From NCBI GenBank assembly GCA_025531455.1, contig JAMYHL010000003.1:806001-870000 (forward strand): a stretch of 64,000 bases of DNA. The letters are read 5' to 3'. This document shows, one piece after another, positions 57,272 to 64,000 of this stretch (position 1 is its first letter; the number at the start of each line of letters is the position of its first letter). Origin of the DNA: Apiotrichum sp. Y4204 (taxonomy: Eukaryota > Basidiomycota > Tremellomycetes > Trichosporonales > Trichosporonaceae). The position numbers were made by a program, and so were the translations under genes. The notes under the pieces were generated by a model, which saw only the letters and a program-made list of their open reading frames with translations, had not been told where the DNA came from and did no database searches.

Positions 57272-57556
57272 TTACGCCGGCCAGCAGCAGCACTTGGTCT
57301 TGAGCAGGCCCGGTCCGCAAGCTTTCATTGCAGCCGATTAGAGACCGTGCTGGCGGCACCAGGAAGTGCAATCTGGCCATCCCGGCGCGCCACTGCACAC
57401 GCCCGAGATGCTGCAGTGGGGAATCTGGCGCTCGACGAGGGTGTTGCCGGTCTGAGGCTCGGCGACCGGCGAGGCGGCCGCGACGGCGAGAGTGACGAGA
57501 GTCGCGAGGATTGAGATTGAGACTAACTCTTGGTCGATTAGACGGGGGGCGAGGAG
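57272..57556 (-). pseudogene. Degenerate cysteine-rich secreted peptide locus (CS-alpha-beta-like spacing)
   Basis: The minus strand is open from 57556 and holds a hydrophobic stretch (LVSISILATLVTLAVAAASP, from 57526) like a signal peptide, then a short pro-region ending LVERQIPHC and a cysteine pattern C-x5-C-x8-C-x3-C. A TAA (57340-57338) interrupts the frame. After it the same frame continues with a Cys, eight residues, three consecutive Cys, then TAA at 57274-57272. No ATG precedes the hydrophobic stretch in frame. So either it is a broken gene (lost start, one nonsense codon), or the true gene has an unseen 5' exon and a 24-nt intron, shorter than any other here. C-x3-C with a later C-x-C is the pattern of fungal defensin-like peptides; the family is inference. 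Confidence 0.5.
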
Positions 57557-58047
57557 CTAGGTAAGACAGTGGTAAGCTAGTACGTTGAGCTGAGTTGGTT
57601 GCTCTGAGGATTTATGTAGCTTCCTCGGCCTCGTCTTCCATATCGTTTTGAAAGTCGACGGTGACCATCAAACGACGCCCGTTCGAAGAGGGTTGTGACA
57701 TCTGCTGCCGAGAAACGTCGGGAGGTTCCTCCAGCGCGGACAGTGAAGCCCACTGCGATCCGAAGCAGATCGAGGTAGATAATAAACAGTGCTTCAGATG
57801 AGCTTGACGGCGCCGCATATCACGGACTCCATCCAATGCGACGTCGTCATGACACTTTCGTTCGCCAGTAAGGTTCGATCGGAACGGAAGACTCCACCGC
57901 GTCTCCGTAACCCATTCTCGATGCAACGACCAGTATCTCGACTCAGTATGTACTCTGTACAGTACTCAGGCCGTCCTCTGGAGATCGCATGGCCCTCGTC
58001 CCCGGACCCCTGCGAAAAAGGTGCTCTCGCGATCCTTAGACCGCGAC
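57557..58047. other. Intergenic between the degenerate peptide locus and tRNA-Ile
   Basis: Nothing recognisable as a gene. An A run at 58015-58019 is the polymerase III stop signal of the minus-strand tRNA. Confidence 0.5.
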
Positions 58048-58138
58048 TGATCACTGACAGGCTCGAACTGCCGACCCCCGCATACCGACACGCGTCTGCG
58101 TATTAGTACGATGCTCTAACCAACTGAGCTAAGCGACC
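58048..58138 (-). tRNA. tRNA-Ile (anticodon AAT) with 17-nt intron
   Basis: Reading the minus strand, the acceptor stem is GGTCGCT with AGTGATC and discriminator A. The D arm is GCTC/GAGC with AGTTGGTTA loop, the anticodon stem TCGTA/TGCGG, and the T arm GGCAG-TTCGAGC-CTGTC. The loop is CTAATA, then a 17-nt intron (58100-58084), then A. Anticodon AAT is at 58104-58102. A five-base T run on the transcribed strand follows at 58019-58015. Confidence 0.92.
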
Positions 58139-59936
58139 AACTGTGTGCGTTTTGCGGGCACCCTCGCCGCTGAACGTCGCAGAGGAGCGAGGAGGGGTGA
58201 AGCGGGGAAGCGGGAACGCGAGTGAGAGGGAGCAGCGTTGAGGGGAGATTTGGTCAGCTCCCAAGGGCAAGGATCAGCCGATGGGGATTGTGCCACGACT
58301 TGCTTGATGCCCATTCCGCCTCTGTCCCATAGTTCGACTGTCACTTACGCCGGACTGAACAGACATATACAAACTGCTCAACAGCGAAGGAAACATCCTT
58401 CCCTCTGGAGGCCGGAAGCTCCCGAAGCCGGGTGGTCGTTCCGGTTTGCCCGCAAAATGTTAGCCGGCAGTCTCAGACCCTTCAACTGCGCGATACGTCC
58501 GTCCGACGATATCCCGAGCCGCAACTCGCACATGCCGCATTGAAACCCATCCGCTGGAAAGCAGACTGAAACCCAGCACTGCAAACACTGCAAAGCGATG
58601 TCGTGCTCGGCGCCACACGAGGACGAAACACCGCTCTCGGAAGTCACGGGACGCCCGGGACGCCAAGCACAGATGCATTCGCCGGCTGTGTGAATCGGAT
58701 GCGATATCGACCCACCCACCTGGGCGATTCCAGCTTTCGTCATCCCCCGCGAGATCCATTACGCCAATGGCCTGTTGTTCGCCGCCACAATCTCGCTCGT
58801 GCACTCTTGTTGCTGCCACGGCCGTGAGTCCGTTCTGCGCCACTTCTAGTTTCCGCTGCCCCCCGACAACGCTCGTGTTTACCTGAACAGGATACAGATC
58901 TCTCTGCCCGAGTTTTCGCAGACTGGCAACTCGGCCACGCCAGCAGGCACAGAACGGCCGCCACAGACTTTCTGCTATCAGTAGGGTGCCCGAGATCGCG
59001 GGGCACCCAATGACAGTCGGACGTGATGAGACGCCACCCCCACTGGAGAAATTTGGGCTGGCGCCCGGCCCGAAACCCCACCTGCGTCCGATACACATGC
59101 CTGGCGAGCTGGCGACGAGGACTGGAATGCGGCGGAAACCTAGGAATGCGACTGGGTCTATTTAGATAGGGTGTGGCGGCACGGCCGATTTGGGAGGACG
59201 ATACAGCCGACGGTGTGGGGGTGACTGGATAGCCTTGTGGTTCTAGAGGTCCAGAGTCCAGTGTCTAATGTCAATAGGTCAAGTGCAACCGGTCAATTGT
59301 GTATGTGTTGTTATGTGTGATAAACGAGCAAACCCGGAGTAAGACAGAATGAGAATAGTAGCGATCGCTTGGAAATGGATACCCGCTGGTTTTATCTCCG
59401 GCCTGATAGGCGTCACATGCAACAATGTCTCGCTCGTTCTCCGTCCCTCAATCTGAACTCCCACGCTATTGACATCCAGTGCTCCGAAGACCAGACTCGT
59501 GCACCCTTCGAGACATCATCTCAGAGGTTGTTCTAGCGCTCGGCAGACATCTTCGCCAGAGTGACAAGTCGGACGGACACCAGATGGCCCCAAAGCCAGT
59601 GACGAAGTAGTACACATATCTTTGCGTCGAAATACTAGCCTCAAGCCGCGTCGAGTGTCGATCTCGCGAGCTTAACTCTACCGCGGTTCGGCGAGCTCGG
59701 AACTCGCTGAAACTGAAGTTGAATGCCAGCGGCACCCTCCGACATGCCATCACAACGGAGCGAACTTTCTTTCCGATGGATGGCGAGTGAGTACGCAGCT
59801 CCTCGTTACCCAATGCTCGCTGCTTCCCTGACGCCGAGGGCATCACGGGACCAGCGGAGCCTATCCTCCCGACTCTGCATCTCGGAAGCAGCAACGACCC
59901 TGGCAGCTGTTAGCTCTCCCCCCGCTCATTCAGACA

Positions 59937-60511
59937 CATTCCCATCATTTAATGTGCCACGAGTACTCCAGGGAGGTCCGACGATTCCGAGGAAATCCAC
60001 TATTCCGAGGAAGTGCGCGCATTCCGAGACCGGCGAGACGGAGATCTAGAGTGCGGAAGAGAACAAGTATCAGAGTCAGACAGGCGGAGATCGATCAACT
60101 GCACACCGCGCAGAGTCCCTGGCCGAGATGTCCGGACGTGATTACGATGGGCCGATGCGCCACTCCGCCACGCCATGGTGGCGGCGTGGCGCGTGGCGGA
60201 GGACACTGGTCATGAGCGGTATGTAAGCGCTCGGATTCATTCCGAGGTGATGAGGGACTTGGGAATGAGTGACGGAGAGCTGTGCAGCTGCGAGGGGTCA
60301 TTCCGGCCACATGGGCGCTGTATGCAGAGTATCGCGAGGACGGGAATCGCGTCCGCGAGTGCAACCGGAGCCGAGCGCGCCGGGCGCGAGGGAATGGGGT
60401 TGGAATCTGGAAAGACGGTTCGGAGCACGGTGCACGCTCGCTATTCACCAGTCGCGTCAGCAGCGATGGGCCTTGATGCTATCATGACAGGGAATGAGCG
60501 TGATTGGAATG
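59937..60511. promoter_or_regulatory. Cluster of CATTCC / GGAATG hexamers
   Basis: Hexamers begin at 59937, 60020, 60238 and 60299 (CATTCC) and at 60262, 60391, 60491 and 60506 (GGAATG). CATTCC is the core of TEA/ATTS-domain factor sites (Tec1, TEAD). Two further ATTCCGAGG phrases lie at 59984 and 60002. That this is a binding region is inference from density only. Confidence 0.35.
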
Positions 60512-62120
60512 GAGAGTGGGGGCAACGTTGGCATACCATCGGGCGTCTAGCATCGATATCGTGGCTTTCCACTTTGATCTCCAGTTCGAGCGCAATGGAT
60601 AGCGATAGCTGGGACACGCCGCGTTCTGGTCTTGTTTGTGCAACGCCTATCGGAGCGGATGTGGCGCTGGCGCTGGCCTGCATGGCTCGTGACCCTCCTG
60701 CGCGTTCCTTCCAGTACGCCGGTGCCCCACCTTGACGCCTTGACGCCTCGACACCTTCACACCTTGTCTTCAAGCCATGTTGCTGTTTCTGTGGACGTTT
60801 GCGATGCGAGAGATGAGATAGAGATATGGGTTGGGCGCTTGTTCGCGCGCTTAGGACACTCGTCCAACTGGAAACACGACGCCACGGCCGCTTGCCTGGC
60901 AGAGGCTTCCGCCGAGTTGCGAGACCAGATTAGGATGTTGGACGCCACACGCAGCGACTGTGTGACCCACACGCAACCACGCCATATCACGATCAGATCA
61001 CGGACAACAGACCCAGGGAGTGTGCACGCGCTCTGGGACCTGGGGCTTGTCTGTGCACGCTGTGCACTGGCCGGGATGATGCGCGGTGTTGGAGACAGAG
61101 GAGATGAGAGTTGAGATGACATGGACAGTGGAGGTAGAGATGGCGAGTTGTATGCACAGATATGCAGCAGTGCTTGGCCGGGAACTGTGGCGAGCAGTGA
61201 CGACGGAGCCGCGTCGTCTCCGAAGCGGTGGTTCTCACAATCTCGAAATTGAGGGTGCATGCAGTACGAGGAGAATCCTCGTCGTCCCCCGCGTGCTTGC
61301 GCTCGCTGCATCTCCGGATCCCAGTGTCAGTTGCATGTTCCGCGAACCCCGATCCTGGAACCACGCAGCGCAGACCAGGCACGATGGCTCATCGACACAC
61401 CCTGTGGCCTGTTGGGGGGCAAGCCGGCGGCGGCGGCGCCGGTGGCATGTGGTGGGTCGTGGTGGGTTCCGTCGTGGTGGTGGTCGCACAACGCCTACAT
61501 CGGCCACTGCCGCATTCTGCTTGCTCTGCTAGTCGTTCGTTTACGTCCACCCACGCGCGTCACACCAACTTTGGTGTACCAGGAACAAAGCCCAGGGAAT
61601 ACAGAACACACACAGAGAGTGTGCAGACCAGAGGGAGGCAGAATGGGAGGGTGTGCACCGAGATGCGATAGCGAATACTCTCGGTTCATGGGCAGTTGGC
61701 ACCCACATAGCCCAAAGGAATGCGTGCGCTTTCGAGTGGAGCTGCGAGCCGTGACGCGTACGAATCTGCATGCATGCGCGAGTGCATGCGAGTGCTCCTG
61801 CATCTGTTATCGGTATCAGCAGGCTGCACAGCTCTTGTGCCCGCCAGCCTACCGGCGTCCATCTGGCGGGACGGCGTGCTGCGTGTGTGAGAACCAGAAG
61901 GGAGAACGCCGTCCAGAAGACCAGGAAATGAGGAGACGAGGCGGCCAGGAGCAGAGAGAGAGCGTTACAGCCTGGCAGCCATGCTTCCAGGAGAGGTGCA
62001 CGAGAGACGAAGGGGGGGTGGTGGGGAGTGACAGGGGAGGGGGCGACGAGGCGCGCGAGACATGCAGCAAAAGAGGAGAGACGAGAGCAAATGTCCATGA
62101 CGCCACACGCCAAAAACTCT

Positions 62121-62360
62121 GAACAAGAGAGAGAGAGGGAGAGAGCCAGAGATCGCATTCCACACGCCCAGCACCGGCCAGCGAGCGGCAAGAAAAGAGA
62201 AACACAACATCTACTTGTCTCTCTCGGTATGCACAAGACCAGAGGAGATCGAGCGAGAGAGACTCCGGATATGCATCGAGATGTCTTGCAATTATCCACA
62301 TCCAAATTTCCAAGCGCTCGGCGTTGGCAGCTGCTGCAACAGAGAGAGAGAGAGAGAGAT
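62121..62360. repeat. Two (GA)n microsatellites
   Basis: GAGAGA tracts at 62121-62146 (interrupted) and 62340-62360 (about ten GA units), both in the leader region of the next gene. Confidence 0.8.
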
Positions 62361-62477
62361 CGGACAAGAGCACAGACCAGAGATATATCTACCACAAAGA
62401 CCACATCTCAACTGGCGTGACCATCTTTCTTCGCATTCCCATCCCCATTGCATTCTCATCTCATCTCATCTCTCACC

Positions 62478-63176
62478 ATGACCGTTCTCTGCACAACACC
62501 AACACAAGCATCAACTCCCATCCCCATCCCCATCGCCGCTCGCATGAGCATCCCGTCTCCCTCCCCATCTCCCCCGCTCGAAGCCATCCCCATGAGCCGC
62601 AGCCCGGCCTCGATGGGCGTGTACCGCACCCCAACCGCCATCCCCATGGCACGCTCGACCACCTCGACCACTACTCCCCGCCGCGTCCCCATCCCACCCC
62701 TCATGCGCCGCGAGGGCGCAGGCATCCCCATGGGCGGCGTCGCGATGGAGCGATCGACAGCAAGCCTCGGCACAGACTACAACCCCTTCTACCAGCGCCA
62801 GGTGGCCGTGCGCCCGGCGCGCGTCTGTGTCCTCCCGCTCGCGATCACTGTCCCCACCTCGGCGCTCCCCAGCCCCCCGCCGTCGCCGATCCCCAGCCGG
62901 CGTCCCATGGACGAGAACGCCCCCACGCCACTCGCCAAGCGCAGCGCACTCACCCCGCGCGCCTTCCCCGCCTTCCCCGCTGTTTGGCCCGAGTTGCCGG
63001 CGGCGTCCCGCCGCCGTCGCCGCCGCGGCCTCAGCGCCCCGCCCCCGCACCTCCTCCTCCGCATTCCCGACGGCGCAAAGACCCCGCGCAACGCCACCAC
63101 CCCCATCCGGGCGTGCGGACACACTCGCCACGCCTCGGTCGCACTGGCGTTTCCCATGCCCATGGCCGGTGAATAG
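62478..63176 (+). CDS. Pro/Ser/Arg-rich protein of unknown function
   Basis: Single exon of 232 residues from ATG 62478, preceded by a CT-rich leader with CACC just before the ATG. Composition is Pro/Ser/Thr/Arg-rich: short repeats IPIPIAAR, SPSPSPPLEAIP, IPMSRSP, AIPMARS. A more ordered block spans about 85-125 (SLGTDYNPFYQRQVAVRPARVCVLPLAI), followed by SPPPSPIPSRRP and a poly-Arg patch RRRRRRGL. No membrane span or signal peptide. Strong C/G at third positions, as in the real genes of this window, supports coding. A frame-shifted open frame overlaps but has no start context. Family not recognised; possibly a disordered regulatory protein. Confidence 0.65.
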   Translation: MTVLCTTPTQASTPIPIPIAARMSIPSPSPSPPLEAIPMSRSPASMGVYRTPTAIPMARSTTSTTTPRRVPIPPLMRREGAGIPMGGVAMERSTASLGTDYNPFYQRQVAVRPARVCVLPLAITVPTSALPSPPPSPIPSRRPMDENAPTPLAKRSALTPRAFPAFPAVWPELPAASRRRRRRGLSAPPPHLLLRIPDGAKTPRNATTPIRACGHTRHASVALAFPMPMAGE

Positions 63177-64000
63177 CCCGGTTATCAGCTCTACCTTGGC
63201 CAAGTAAATGCCAGGTACCAGGAGTGCGGGACGATCAGGCCCGCAAGAGAGCCGTCATCCAAACATAAACACACACATACAAACCATCCACCAAAACAGC
63301 CCTCCCCGTGACTTGCATCGCACTCGCTCCCGCGGCTCGGCCAGCGCCGCCTTCCCAGGGGGCTGCGCGTAAACATCCCGGGCAAGAACAAGACGCGTTT
63401 TCGGCTGCTGTGCAGCTGGCATACGCACTCTCTCTCCGATCATCACGATTCACGCATGCCGCGGACCCAGGCACGCCGAGCTGTTGGGTTGAGCGCCGTT
63501 CGAGTGGCGGCGAACCCCCGACGGCATTCCACACGCAGTGCGCCGAGTTGACATCCGGCACACCGGGTATTCGGTTCACTTGCGGTTCAGGCTGTTCCAT
63601 CCCCGCCCACACGTTTCCGTTCGATAGCATACACGCATCTCTTTCTCGTCTCATCTCATCGCCGCATCGATTTCTGCCGCCTGGCGCGGCCACGACCTTT
63701 CACGACCTTACGACCTCATCCCATAGTCAATCTCATCCTGGACCCTGTCAAAGAACAATTCACAACCCAACCAAGTAAAAGCACCTAAACGAACGGACGT
63801 TTCGCGGTCCCCCGGCCCGGATCCCATAGCCCAGCACTGCGCAATAGTACGCGCAGCATCACGAGTTGTAGCAGATTAATAGCATGTGACACGGTACACG
63901 AATACACACCTGGAAACCGAAGACGGCGACCGCGGCTCGTGACTTGGTAGAGATCGGAGATCGAGATCGGAGGCACGAGGAGACGGTGGCAACCGAGTGG
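63177..64000. other. Right-end region, no gene seen
   Basis: 824 bp after the Pro-rich gene. Open frames on both strands (for example 63235-63693 minus) have no codon bias or domain. A gene could begin beyond the window edge. Confidence 0.45.

Larger units (their letters stand above)
58139..62477. other. Gene-poor region, 4.3 kb
   Basis: No credible gene in either strand. Open frames at 58460-59098, 60175-60735, 61259-62122 and 61541-62404 lack codon bias and domains. The tract 59937-60511 holds eight CATTCC/GGAATG hexamers. GA microsatellites occur at 62121-62146 and 62340-62360. The last 80 bp are CT/CA-rich leader of the gene at 62478. Confidence 0.5.

Noticed and set aside
57315..57339. 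A 24-nt intron that would remove the stop codon in the Cys-rich peptide locus
   Set aside because: Shorter than any supported intron here (minimum 33 nt), poor donor (GTCTCT) and no branch site; kept only as an alternative.
58460..59098. 212-codon minus-strand frame in the gene-poor region
   Set aside because: Codon usage unlike neighbours, no domain, no leader context.
61259..62122. Frame beginning with a Cys-rich stretch (RACARCISGSQC) reminiscent of a Zn2Cys6 cluster
   Set aside because: Cys spacing does not fit C-x2-C-x6-C, the basic residues are missing, and the rest has no transcription-factor domain.
61541..62404. 287-codon minus-strand frame with hydrophobic Leu/Ser segments
   Set aside because: Overlaps another unbiased frame on the opposite strand; the Leu/Ser runs come from the GA microsatellites.
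1..64000. CRISPR arrays, rRNA, phage or insertion-sequence genes
   Set aside because: None seen; gene structure is eukaryotic throughout.

Overview
The window looks like nuclear DNA of a basidiomycete yeast, most likely a tremellomycete near Trichosporonales or Cryptococcus. The evidence is compact intron-rich genes (many introns of only 33-60 nt with GTGAGT-type donors), GC-rich third codon positions, tRNA genes with short introns after position 37, and two families tied to the tremellomycete capsule (a GT69/CAP59-type mannosyltransferase and a CAP64-like membrane protein). No bacterial operons, CRISPR arrays, rRNA or recognisable transposon ORFs were seen. Exon coordinates below were built by hand from splice signals, frame continuity and family conservation.

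Left third (1-24270): a Hal5/Npr1/Hrk1-family kinase (+), a CAP64-like SGNH-fold membrane protein (+), succinyl-CoA ligase beta LSC2 (+), a carnosine N-methyltransferase-type enzyme (-), serine palmitoyltransferase LCB1 (+), exocyst SEC5 (-), then two head-to-head single-pass membrane proteins with the same architecture (20226-21872 -, 22863-24270 +).

Middle (24271-43399): tRNA-Cys(GCA), a TMEM53/DUF829 protein (-), a mitochondrial MMT-type cation diffusion facilitator (-), a DHA1-like MFS transporter (-), a small N-glycosylation-rich protein (-), vacuolar alpha-mannosidase AMS1 (-, ten exons), an LRR-like orphan (+) and a single-pass membrane orphan (+).

Right third (43400-64000): a DUF726/TMCO4 membrane hydrolase (+), the GT69 mannosyltransferase with an Ala/Lys/Asp-rich insertion (+), mitochondrial ribosomal protein bL9m (-), a nuclear-type LRR protein (+), TFIID subunit TAF7 (-) and a family-16 lysine methyltransferase (-). 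A gene-poor stretch of about 5.8 kb (56679-62477) follows, holding tRNA-Ile(AAT), a degenerate cysteine-rich secreted-peptide locus and a dense cluster of CATTCC sites. The last gene is a Pro-rich orphan (+).

The genes do not form one pathway. Themes that recur are the secretory and cell-surface route (SEC5, GT69, CAP64-like, the two surface proteins), sphingolipid and glycan metabolism (LCB1, AMS1) and mitochondrial function (LSC2, MMT-type carrier, bL9m).
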